56,130 bases of DNA from a virus, in the IMG/VR virus record IMGVR_UViG_3300022751_000019, positions 1-56,130 of that record. One strand, written 5' to 3'. Below the pieces are notes generated by a model. It searched no databases. It worked only from the letters and a program-made list of their open reading frames with translations, and was not told the DNA's origin. The position numbers and the translations under genes are program-made. The first letter of the stretch is position 1. Each line of letters starts with the position of its first letter. Positions 15,647-24,127 of the stretch are shown here, piece after piece.

Positions 15647-15972
15647 GACTCAATGCAGGGGATTTAAGAGATAGAATAGAGTTTTATACTACCTCTGCTG
15701 TTAAAGATGATGGAGGGGGTTTTCCTACAAGTACCAAGACTTTAGCTTTTTCAATGCTTGCTAAGGTTTTACCTAAGGGGAGTTTAAAAACCTATGAGGG
15801 TGAAAATACAGAGTACATTGAGACATGGAGAGTTAGAATCAGGTACGAAAACGGTAGAGTCCCATTTGAACAAATGTTAGTTAAATTCAGAGACGACTGG
15901 TTTTCAATATTAGGCATACAAAATTTAAAAGCCCGAAATTTAGTTTTAGAACTTATTATAGCAAGAAAATGA
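15631..15972 (+). CDS. head-closure / head-tail joining protein
   Basis: Small beta-barrel protein of the SPP1 gp16-like type that closes the connector. 'NAGDLRDRIEFYTTSAVKDDGGGF' and the terminal 'DDWFSILGIQNLKARNLVLELI' are the expected start and finish of the family. Position between gp6-like and gp10-like genes agrees. Confidence 0.85.
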   Translation: MDDVLRLNAGDLRDRIEFYTTSAVKDDGGGFPTSTKTLAFSMLAKVLPKGSLKTYEGENTEYIETWRVRIRYENGRVPFEQMLVKFRDDWFSILGIQNLKARNLVLELIIARK

Positions 15973-16412
15973 AAGGCGAATTAAAGGGACTAAGTACTAT
16001 TTTGAGGAATTATAAAATCTATTCTCAAAAACTAAAGCAAGACCTTTTATATGAAGTTCAAAGAGCAGCGTTAAGTGTTGAAAGAAAAGCTAAATCAAGA
16101 GTGGTGGTAGACACAGGGAAGCTAAAACAGTCTATTTACAGTAAAATGGATTTTAGAAAAGGTACAGCCCTGATAGGTGCAACAGAATCATACGCTGCCT
16201 ATGTAGAATTTGGAACAGGTGGTTTAGTAAGTGTACCAAATGGTTATGATACTTTTGCTAATCAATTTAAAGGAAAGGGCTTAAAAAAGATTAACAGACG
16301 ACCTAAACCCTTTTTAATTCCGTCTTTTTTAGAAGAACAACAGGTATTTAAGGGCAATGTAAGGGTGATATTAAATAAGTATAGTGGTTTGAAGTCAATC
16401 AAAAGGTTATGA
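15969..16412 (+). CDS. tail-completion protein, HK97 gp10-like
   Basis: The region 'VVVDTGKLKQSIYSKMDFRKGTALIG' with 'YAAYVEFGTGG' is the family signature. It is thought to act at the tail terminus or in neck assembly. Coupled to both neighbours by four-base overlaps. Confidence 0.88.
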   Translation: MKGELKGLSTILRNYKIYSQKLKQDLLYEVQRAALSVERKAKSRVVVDTGKLKQSIYSKMDFRKGTALIGATESYAAYVEFGTGGLVSVPNGYDTFANQFKGKGLKKINRRPKPFLIPSFLEEQQVFKGNVRVILNKYSGLKSIKRL

Positions 16413-16831
16413 AAGATACCAGTTTCCCTTTAAGGCGAGCATACAACACTTTAATTACAGGATTAGGTTACACCTCTTTTGATTTAAAGGCTCCAGATAA
16501 TACGCCTAAACCTTATGTAATACTAGGTAGCCAAACCTCACAAAGTGAAGACGACAAAGACAGGTTTAATAACAGGTGTACCATTAATTTAGATATTATC
16601 ACCTCATTTGATGACCAGTACACAGGCAGAAAGGGTTTAGATTTAATGGTAGACGCAATTTTAAGTGCAGCATTGCCAGCCCCTGGACAAACACCAATTA
16701 GTTTAAGTGGATTTAATATTTATAGCAGTAAAAAAATTATAGATTTTGATTTTCCACCAGTTCAGAACGATACGCAGACTATTTTAAGAAGAATTATTAC
16801 AATTGAACATTTATTAGAGCAATTAAATTAA
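16409..16831 (+). CDS. tail terminator-like protein (DUF3168 type)
   Basis: About 140 aa, with 'FPLRRAYNTLITGLGYTSFDLKAPDNTPKPYVILG' and 'CTINLDIITSFDDQYTGRKGLDLMVDAILSA', matching the fold and placement of tail-terminator proteins that cap the tube. Lies between the gp10-like gene and the tube protein. Confidence 0.8.
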   Translation: MKDTSFPLRRAYNTLITGLGYTSFDLKAPDNTPKPYVILGSQTSQSEDDKDRFNNRCTINLDIITSFDDQYTGRKGLDLMVDAILSAALPAPGQTPISLSGFNIYSSKKIIDFDFPPVQNDTQTILRRIITIEHLLEQLN

Positions 16832-16840
16832 ATATAGAAA

Positions 16841-17263
16841 ATGGCAAAATCAAATGCAAGTTCGCACAAATTGTATTTAGTTGAATCAACAGTAGCGAAA
16901 CTGGTTGCGGAACTAACATCAATACAGCTTACTTTTAACGGTGACATTATAGACTTAACCTCTAAGGATAATAACGGATTCCGTGACATCTTAGTAGGGC
17001 TAATGTCTTTCTCGTTAAATGTAGAGGGTTTTGTTGATTTTCAGCCTGGTACAGATAACCGAAACTTTGATGAAATCATGACCGCAGCAAGAGCAAGAAC
17101 GCTTAGTACGCTTCTTTTGAAAAATGCTACTTCTGGAGATTCAACACATCAGGGAACGGCTTATGTAACTAATCTTGAATTAACCTCAGGTATGGAAACG
17201 GGGCTTACATTCTCTGCTACTTTTGAGTTTAAAGGAGATTTAACTGTAGGTGTAGTATCATAA
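16841..17263 (+). CDS. major tail tube protein
   Basis: Forms the tail tube. 140 aa, with 'KLYLVESTVAKLVAELTSIQLTFNGDIIDLTSKDNNGFRDIL', where the substrate-like 'DIIDLTSKD' turn is typical of TP901-1-type tube proteins, and a C-terminal 'GLTFSATFEFKGDLTVG' strand pair. Upstream of the chaperone genes, as in other siphoviruses. Confidence 0.88.
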   Translation: MAKSNASSHKLYLVESTVAKLVAELTSIQLTFNGDIIDLTSKDNNGFRDILVGLMSFSLNVEGFVDFQPGTDNRNFDEIMTAARARTLSTLLLKNATSGDSTHQGTAYVTNLELTSGMETGLTFSATFEFKGDLTVGVVS

Positions 17264-17264
17264 T

Positions 17265-17681
17265 ATGAGAGGATATTTCGACACACCAGGATTAGGAAAA
17301 TGTTTAGTAGGTACTTATACTATAAGAAAACTTACTAAGCATTTTAACTGTACAGCTAATGAACTAGGGCTACTCCCATCTAAGCCAGGCGTTGGGGTAG
17401 AGGTAATTTCTTATCTGGTTAAATTCTCTTATGAGAACGCACAGATACAGGAAAAGGGTATTGGAGGAATGATTGAAAAGCCCTTAGAGGAAATAGAAAA
17501 CGTTATCGACTCAATAGAGGATGATAGCGAGTTTTATCCAAGTATGTTTGAAGCCCTAAGCCTTTCTCTTTGGGGGAAAACTTTAGAAGAAGTAAAAGGC
17601 GAACAACTACCAGAACAGACCGAAGAGGCAAAAAAAAAGAATACGACCACCACGAGTTCTGGAAAGAAATCGACAAAATAG
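17265..17681 (+). CDS. tail-assembly chaperone (lambda gpG-like)
   Basis: Binds the tape measure during tail assembly. 138 aa, ending in a Lys/Thr-rich low-complexity tail (KKKNTTTTSSGKKSTK) that starts exactly where the slippery A-run lies, so the tail is what is read when no frameshift happens. The core 'IRKLTKHFNCTANELGLL' and 'MFEALSLSLWGKTLEEV' is helical. Confidence 0.8.
   Translation: MRGYFDTPGLGKCLVGTYTIRKLTKHFNCTANELGLLPSKPGVGVEVISYLVKFSYENAQIQEKGIGGMIEKPLEEIENVIDSIEDDSEFYPSMFEALSLSLWGKTLEEVKGEQLPEQTEEAKKKNTTTTSSGKKSTK
17633..17639 (+). promoter_or_regulatory. programmed -1 ribosomal frameshift site (A AAA AAG)
   Basis: A run of nine A followed by G gives slippery heptamers in the reading frame of the chaperone gene (A AAA AAG ends at 17639). 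A -1 slip continues into the overlapping frame, which has no other good start and extends to 17962. This is the G/GT arrangement widely conserved in long-tailed phages. Confidence 0.8.
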
Positions 17682-17962
17682 CAATCAAGCGTTTTATAAA
17701 ACCCCGAGAACTGGATTGTTTAACACTTTACGAAATTGGGCTTACCGTAGAAGTAATTAACGAAGAAGCGGAGTTTGAATTATTTAAACTAAGAAGGATT
17801 TGCTACTTTATTGTTAATGCCAATTCTACTAAGCATATTGAAGAAAAAACATTATGGGGTTTACCATCGGAGGGAAACCAGATAAACTACGTTAAGAAAT
17901 ACGAAACAGAATACGCAGAACGGCAATTGCAATTAATGCGTAATAAAAGAAAATCTTCATAA
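17636..17962 (+). CDS. frameshift extension of the tail-assembly chaperone (GT-like)
   Basis: This frame is expected to be made only as a fusion to the first about 125 residues of the preceding gene, giving about 232 aa. The added part begins 'EYDHHEFWKEIDKIAIKRFIKPREL' and is helical to the end. An independent start at 17570 would add an odd Arg/Lys-rich leader overlapping the chaperone tail and is not favoured. It stops one base before the tape measure gene. Confidence 0.75.
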   Translation, partial: KEYDHHEFWKEIDKIAIKRFIKPRELDCLTLYEIGLTVEVINEEAEFELFKLRRICYFIVNANSTKHIEEKTLWGLPSEGNQINYVKKYETEYAERQLQLMRNKRKSS

Positions 17963-17963
17963 A

Positions 17964-20117
17964 ATGGCTGGATTAGGTACTTTTTTGTTAGAGTTTGGCG
18001 TCGATAATGACGGACTACAAAAAGACCTCAACAAGGGCCTTTCTCAAATAGAAAGATTTGGCAGAAGCATAGAAAATGTAGCTACCAAACTTTCTATTGG
18101 TATTTCTGCCCCTTTAGGATTACTTGCCAAAAAAGCAATAGAAGCATACGGAGAATTAGAAGCCTTAAAATTAAGTTTAGGAACGATTGAGCGTACAGCA
18201 GATAGCCTTACCTCACGACTTGCTGAACTTAACGAAGTAGCGAAACTCCCTGGCATTGGCTTTAAAGAAGCTATTCAGGCGGATGTAAGACTTCGTGCTG
18301 TAGGTATCTCTGCCGACATTGCCAAACGCTCTATGTTAGCCTTTGGGAATGCTATTGCTACAGCAGGAGGTGGAAAAGCTCAGTTCGACTCAGTTATCTA
18401 TCAGTTGACACAGATGTCGGCTAAGGCAAAGGTTCTCTCACAAGACTTTAGACCTATTATTGAAGCAGTTCCTGCCGTAGCACAAGCCGTTAAGAAACTC
18501 TACGGTACGGTAGATACCGAAGTTATTCAGGATAAAATGAAGAAACTCGGCATGGGGTCTCAACAATTCATCGAACAGATTATTGGCGAATTAGAGAAAC
18601 TGCCTAAAGTAACGGGAGGTGTTAAAAATGCTATTGAAAACTTATCAGATACTTTCTTTAAATCTTTCGCCAAAATAGGTGAAACCATAGACAAAAACGT
18701 AGGCATTCAAAAATGGGTTGACCAGATAGGTAAGTTTGCTGAACAAGCAGCAGAATCATTTGCTAATTTAAGCCCTGAAGCTCAAAAGGCCGTTATTGCC
18801 ATTGGTGGACTAGCTATTGTCGTGCCTCCGCTTTTAGCTTTAGCAGGAACCGTTATACCTGCCATTGGCACAGCGTTAGTTGCTTTAACTGGCCCTGCTG
18901 GCATTGCTGCTGCTGCCCTAATCGCTGCTGCCGGATATGCGGTTACACATTGGGAGAAGGTCTCTAAAACTATTGACGAGGTAGGCGACTCTTTAGAAAG
19001 AAACGCTTTAACTTTAAGGTTTTATGCCGCTCAGTTCAGACAAGGGTTAGACCCAGCAGGAGCAGCCAAAGAGTTAGGCGGTATTATGGCAGATAGACAA
19101 GCCTATCTAAATAAGAAAAATGGCGTCGGGCAATCGGTTGTTGATTCAGATAGTTACGGAAAAGGTTTTGGAATAAACGATATAAAAACCATTTCAAAAG
19201 GTGGAGGCGGATTTGACCCCGAAGAAGCAGCTAAACAAGCCAAGAAGATTGAGAAAATAAGACAAGACTTATTAGAATCGGCTCAAAGGGCAGAAGTTGC
19301 AGCGATACAGGACTCAAGCGAAAGAGCAAGAGCCGAAGCGTTAAGAAGTTATGCACAGGATTTAAAAGATAAAAAAGCTTCTGTTGAGGGTAAAAAGTCT
19401 TTAGAGGATGAATTAAACGCTTATTATTATTCTCGTCACCTCCAGTTATTAAAGGAGTTAAGGGATGCAGATAATTTTAAAACGCCTAGCTCGATTAAAA
19501 GCTTGGGCGGTTCCGAAAAGGAGGTTGAAGCCAGAGTATATCAAGCTTTCGGTATTAGTCCTGACGGAATCGAAAGATACGGGCAGGCACTAAAAGAAAA
19601 AGCCAAGTCATTCATGGCAGGTTTAGAAAATTCAGCTAACTTGTCAAGCGGTAACAATATTATTGAGGGGATTTTAGGGCTTAATGCAGGAACAGTAAAC
19701 GGTACTAACTTTGAAATGTATGAAAAACAGGCTCTGTTAGTTGTTAATGCCAATAATCAGATAAGTGAGAGTTTTACTAACCTTAAAGCTAATGCGATTG
19801 CCAGTATTGGTGAAATGGTAGGGCAAATGATAGCAGGCACGGCAACTGTAGCAGATTTAGGACGCTCAATCTTAGGAACAATTGCCCAGTCTTTAGCAGA
19901 GATTGCCAAAATTAAAATCTTTGCAGGGATTGCTACGGGAAATGTAGGACAAGTAGCCTTAGGGCTTTTTGCAGGGATTGGGGCAGGTATTTTCGGGGGA
20001 CTCTCAAAAAATAAAAATAATCCTCCGCCAACTTCACAACAGCCTGCTTATAGTGTAGTTAGAGGTGGTGATATATTTACAGCAAACAATCGTTATCAGG
20101 TAATTAAAGGATATTAA
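17964..20117 (+). CDS. tape measure protein
   Basis: Sets tail length and is ejected at infection. 717 aa, with an N-terminal coiled-coil region ('LNKGLSQIERFGRSIENVATKL'), the conserved tape-measure block 'KAQFDSVIYQLTQMSAKAKVLSQDFR', and a long hydrophobic Ala/Gly segment near residues 275-330 (GGLAIVVPPLLALAG...). A second Gly/Ala-rich hydrophobic stretch precedes the C-terminus. By the usual 0.15 nm per residue, the tail would be roughly 105-110 nm. Confidence 0.93.
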   Translation: MAGLGTFLLEFGVDNDGLQKDLNKGLSQIERFGRSIENVATKLSIGISAPLGLLAKKAIEAYGELEALKLSLGTIERTADSLTSRLAELNEVAKLPGIGFKEAIQADVRLRAVGISADIAKRSMLAFGNAIATAGGGKAQFDSVIYQLTQMSAKAKVLSQDFRPIIEAVPAVAQAVKKLYGTVDTEVIQDKMKKLGMGSQQFIEQIIGELEKLPKVTGGVKNAIENLSDTFFKSFAKIGETIDKNVGIQKWVDQIGKFAEQAAESFANLSPEAQKAVIAIGGLAIVVPPLLALAGTVIPAIGTALVALTGPAGIAAAALIAAAGYAVTHWEKVSKTIDEVGDSLERNALTLRFYAAQFRQGLDPAGAAKELGGIMADRQAYLNKKNGVGQSVVDSDSYGKGFGINDIKTISKGGGGFDPEEAAKQAKKIEKIRQDLLESAQRAEVAAIQDSSERARAEALRSYAQDLKDKKASVEGKKSLEDELNAYYYSRHLQLLKELRDADNFKTPSSIKSLGGSEKEVEARVYQAFGISPDGIERYGQALKEKAKSFMAGLENSANLSSGNNIIEGILGLNAGTVNGTNFEMYEKQALLVVNANNQISESFTNLKANAIASIGEMVGQMIAGTATVADLGRSILGTIAQSLAEIAKIKIFAGIATGNVGQVALGLFAGIGAGIFGGLSKNKNNPPPTSQQPAYSVVRGGDIFTANNRYQVIKGY

Positions 20118-23100
20118 ATGGCTTACGGACTCAAATATTATGCAAGTGCTTACGGTATCTCTTCTGTTGAATGGAAGGTAGAACTACTGGAAAAAGACTA
20201 TGTAGGCTCTACTTCGGAGTTGGGATTAGTCGGTACTGGTATTCAGATAGGTTACGACAGAGAGGATGCAAAGTTTAATAATATTTACAGCCGTTACGCC
20301 AATATCAATTTAAAAGCTACTGCCGATTTTGGGCTGGATGATTTACAGTTTGATGATGAGCGAAAATTTCAGGTTAAAGTATACAAAAATAGTGTTGTAG
20401 AGTTTATCGGTTGGCTTATTCCTTTTTCTTCTTCAGAGCAGTTCGAGGACGTTTCTTTAGTAGTAGTAACAGTAACAGCTAAAGACGGTATTAACCAGTT
20501 AAAGAATACTGACTTTATTAATGAGCATCCCGAAATAGCCAGCAATAAACAGTCATTTAAGGATATTATCAGTCAGGCTCTCAGGGCAATAGGGTACAAT
20601 CTGCCTTTAGAAATCTACTATAATAAGTATGATGTATCAATGCTCAAAACAGCCTCTGACTGTCCTTTAGCTCAACTCTATTTTAATGTAACAGCCTTTT
20701 ATAATGAGGACAACACTTATATTAATTATTATGAGGCATTAGGAAGGCTTTTAGAGACTCATAACTTACGCATTAGTCAGGTAAGGGGTAAATGGGTAAT
20801 TGTCTCAGCGATTGAATTAGAAGATGGTAGCGTGGCAGGACGTGCTTATAATTACTTAGGGGTATCTACGGGCAATGTTACATTAAATTCCGATTTTGTC
20901 ATTCATACTTCTGGGCCTAAAGTTAAAACAAACGCACAGATTAGAAAAGATATTCCCTATCAACAATTTAGTTCTTTCTATCAGGTTGGGCAATTTACTA
21001 ATCTTTTGGCTAATGGGAATCTAACTAATTATGTCGGACTAGTACCTGTAAACTGGACAAGAGTAGGGTCTTGGAATATTAACGAGGTCTCAACCGTTTC
21101 TGGTGGAGGCATTCAGCTTGACAACACCTATACTAATGATGAGGGATTAGGGAATAAGTATTTCGAGTCCGACTTAGTAGATATTTCCAATCTGGCTAAT
21201 TTTGAATTTAGTGCTGAAGGTTACGCAGATGATACTTTAGATAGTATAAAGATTGCTATCATCCTTTCTAACTCTGAAAATCCAGATGTTAAGTATTATG
21301 TAGACAAATACGGAACCGTTCGGGCTAATCCTATTACATACATTATCGACAAGGGTGTTTTTAATGAGACTGTGGCGTTTGGTTGTAAATTTGTAACCAA
21401 TAGTGCCAATCAATATTTAGATGGCGTAAACAGGCTACAAATAAGGATTTATCCAGGGGTTAAACTCGCTGGTGGTGTACCTCTTCGTAAAAAAGTCAGG
21501 TATAAAAACTTAGTCTTAACAGGACAGCCAAATGTTTACGATAAAGAGTTTGACGGAAAGGTTTATCAGTACAACAATCCTGCTTTGCCTTCGTCTAAAA
21601 AAGATGAACAACAGGATGTTTATTTTCAAGATAACCTATTCTTAGCAGGCTCTCGTTACCGCAACTCTATGTTTGTTGGGAATACCTCAACACTTACCCA
21701 AAGATGGAAAAGAACAGGAGAGGATAACGACTATACGATTGTTGAGTCAGTTTTAATTGACAAACTCTCAATGACAAGCAGGTTCGGGGATATTTTCGAG
21801 GGAGCAATTAAGGGATATATAGACATATTAAGTACACCTAGAATTTACGACGATAGATATTTAGTACTTTACTGCGAGTATGACTTGCAGGATGATACGA
21901 CAGAACTCTTAATGACCGAGTTGTTCGCTCCAGACATTACGGTAGAATATAAAATTTTCGATAAGACTAAAGATGGGAAATTAATAGACGTATCAGACGG
22001 TAGCACTTCAATTAAGATTGAGACCAAAGAAGAGTTCGACCCGCCACCATTCAGAAAAACAATTGTTCCACACCCAAGCATCCCAGGCAAATACCTAGAT
22101 GGATATTTTTACGATTCAGATTTTTTAGTTACAGGTGGGTATGTAAAAATGTCTCAGCTTTTTGTTAATGATACATTCAGAATCTTTGATGAGCAAACAG
22201 ATGGCGACTATACTACTAAAATGATAACAGAAAACCCGTTAAACATTGAGGGTAAAGGTGTAACGGTAAGGTCTAAAGGAGTTATAGATTTTGTTACAGG
22301 TATTGCCAGTGAAATCAAAAGTGCCAGAATTACCGATGGTAGATTATTAGTAGGAGGAAAAGAAGAAGTAGAAGCTCCATATGGAGTAATTCACGGTCAC
22401 AGTGATTCAGTAGAAGCCGAACCGCTCTTGTTTTTAACCAACAAAGAGTCAGGCTTTGCTATCTCGGTAGATGATGCGAATCAAAAAGGAAGATTTGCCT
22501 CTACCGTTCCTATATTTGCCGATACTTTTAAGTGGACTTTTGGCGATGCTGACATATCAGGACTGTTTAATTTTGAGATTGCTCCTATTTCAGAAGTAGA
22601 CGCAGTAGAACCTAATGAACTGGTTAGATTCTCTCAGTTAGCTTCTGTGATTAATACTGTTGATTGGGGACAAATACAAGACCATGAAGCGTATAAGGAT
22701 ATAGACGACTTTACAGGATGGGGAGCGGCTTTTATTAATGGAAACGGTTTAGGGATTGGATTAGAAACAGACTTGCCAGGTAACACCAAGCAGGGCTATA
22801 TAGTAAAGTTTGGCATAGGTAATGAATACACCGACCAGTACACTTTAATGAGTTTTGGCCGTCCCTTTGGTGATTATTTCGACGGAAAACTTTATCTTCG
22901 TGGAATCTATGGCGACCAGGACAGCGGATGGCTCCCAATTGGTGGTGGCGATGTAACAGACTATCAAGAAACAGAAGGCGAGGCACTACGTCAGAAAAGA
23001 GGCATTAAGTACGAAGTTGAAACGGGTGATGATTTTGGATTTATCGGTATCGACAAAATAGATACAGGTATTATTTTTCAAATAAAAAGAGCTAACTTTG

Positions 23101-23852
23101 AAAACGATGATATTGACATCTTAGAAACAAGGATGCGTGCCAGTGATGGAAGGTTAGTTTTTATTGACCAATCAGGTAATGAAAAGCTATATGCATTTGT
23201 AGGTGAAGGGAGTGGGGGTAGTGGAATTCCTTATACTGCAATTCCTCCGATAAGATTTGATTTAAGTGGTGGAACAACACAGATAAGTATTCCAAGAGCT
23301 TCGGAGACAACTACAGGGCATTTAGATAAATCGGATTTTAGCTTGTTTATATCGAAAGTAGGAAGTGTAATTGCCGATGATAGCACCCCGATAACTGTTG
23401 AAGATGTAGACGGTGTTCCTTATCAAAGAAGAATAACTATGTCAGAGGCTAGTACTTCAAATGATGGGTATTTAACGAGCGAAGATTGGAATGAGTTTGA
23501 CAGTAAATTAAGTGATGGTGATATAGTAGAAAACTCTTTAGATTTTAGGTCTGGCGTTTCAAGGTCAAAATTATTATTTAGTAGTTCACAATCTGGAGCC
23601 GAAAACTATGATGCAGAAATGTTTATGCGATATGGTGAGTTTCCATTAGGATTTAATATAATAGGCAAGACAGGCACAAATATACAAATTGAATCAGAGG
23701 GAGGTAATGTAAGACTAATAGGAAACAAGATAATTTTAGACGACTCAATTATTGATACTAGCAACATAGCTTCACTTGTTGGAGGAAATGCTAAATTTGC
23801 TGTAACAGATGAAACAGGCGGAATTTATAGATTAACACTAATAGCAGATTAA
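20118..23852 (+). CDS. large tail tip / baseplate protein, 1244 aa
   Basis: Follows the tape measure, where distal tail and tail-associated proteins lie. The N-terminal part (YYASAYGISSVEWKVELLEK, 'GTGIQIGYDREDAKF', 'FIGWLIPFSS') is typical of the large tail protein of Bacteroidota siphophages. Mid regions are beta-rich, with a probable carbohydrate-binding-like segment near residues 300-480. The last 300 residues resemble fibre sequence ('ETTTGHLDKSDFSLF', 'EASTSNDGYLTSEDWNEF'), a motif pair often seen in Bacteroidota tail fibres. It has no signal peptide, unlike the next five large proteins. Confidence 0.82.
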   Translation: MAYGLKYYASAYGISSVEWKVELLEKDYVGSTSELGLVGTGIQIGYDREDAKFNNIYSRYANINLKATADFGLDDLQFDDERKFQVKVYKNSVVEFIGWLIPFSSSEQFEDVSLVVVTVTAKDGINQLKNTDFINEHPEIASNKQSFKDIISQALRAIGYNLPLEIYYNKYDVSMLKTASDCPLAQLYFNVTAFYNEDNTYINYYEALGRLLETHNLRISQVRGKWVIVSAIELEDGSVAGRAYNYLGVSTGNVTLNSDFVIHTSGPKVKTNAQIRKDIPYQQFSSFYQVGQFTNLLANGNLTNYVGLVPVNWTRVGSWNINEVSTVSGGGIQLDNTYTNDEGLGNKYFESDLVDISNLANFEFSAEGYADDTLDSIKIAIILSNSENPDVKYYVDKYGTVRANPITYIIDKGVFNETVAFGCKFVTNSANQYLDGVNRLQIRIYPGVKLAGGVPLRKKVRYKNLVLTGQPNVYDKEFDGKVYQYNNPALPSSKKDEQQDVYFQDNLFLAGSRYRNSMFVGNTSTLTQRWKRTGEDNDYTIVESVLIDKLSMTSRFGDIFEGAIKGYIDILSTPRIYDDRYLVLYCEYDLQDDTTELLMTELFAPDITVEYKIFDKTKDGKLIDVSDGSTSIKIETKEEFDPPPFRKTIVPHPSIPGKYLDGYFYDSDFLVTGGYVKMSQLFVNDTFRIFDEQTDGDYTTKMITENPLNIEGKGVTVRSKGVIDFVTGIASEIKSARITDGRLLVGGKEEVEAPYGVIHGHSDSVEAEPLLFLTNKESGFAISVDDANQKGRFASTVPIFADTFKWTFGDADISGLFNFEIAPISEVDAVEPNELVRFSQLASVINTVDWGQIQDHEAYKDIDDFTGWGAAFINGNGLGIGLETDLPGNTKQGYIVKFGIGNEYTDQYTLMSFGRPFGDYFDGKLYLRGIYGDQDSGWLPIGGGDVTDYQETEGEALRQKRGIKYEVETGDDFGFIGIDKIDTGIIFQIKRANFENDDIDILETRMRASDGRLVFIDQSGNEKLYAFVGEGSGGSGIPYTAIPPIRFDLSGGTTQISIPRASETTTGHLDKSDFSLFISKVGSVIADDSTPITVEDVDGVPYQRRITMSEASTSNDGYLTSEDWNEFDSKLSDGDIVENSLDFRSGVSRSKLLFSSSQSGAENYDAEMFMRYGEFPLGFNIIGKTGTNIQIESEGGNVRLIGNKIILDDSIIDTSNIASLVGGNAKFAVTDETGGIYRLTLIAD

Positions 23853-23854
23853 AT

Positions 23855-24127
23855 ATGAAATACAATTTCAACATACCATTTGTAGACCTAGACGGAAACC
23901 CGACAGAAGGTAGTCAAGGTAAAACATTAGCTAATGTAATGGCTAATGGCTCTAGTAATACTGACCCTTTAAAGTTCTGGGAATTTGCCGTACTCCTTAA
24001 CAGAGGCGAAGCAATAGAACTGGATACTCAGGATAAAGAAAAGGTAGAAAGTTTTATTAAAAACGCTACTAAGTTAACCAATGGGGGTAAAGCACAATTA
24101 TTACTGGTTTTAAGTCAAACAAAATGA
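23855..24127 (+). CDS. small tail-region protein, 90 aa
   Basis: Starts 'MKYNFNIPFVDLDGNP' and continues with a helical acidic second half (DTQDKEKVESFIKNATKL). Small proteins with an N-terminal 'F.VPF.DLDG' are regular members of tail modules in Bacteroidota phages, as far as I recall. No signal peptide. Coupled by ATGA to the first secreted protein gene. Confidence 0.75.
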   Translation: MKYNFNIPFVDLDGNPTEGSQGKTLANVMANGSSNTDPLKFWEFAVLLNRGEAIELDTQDKEKVESFIKNATKLTNGGKAQLLLVLSQTK

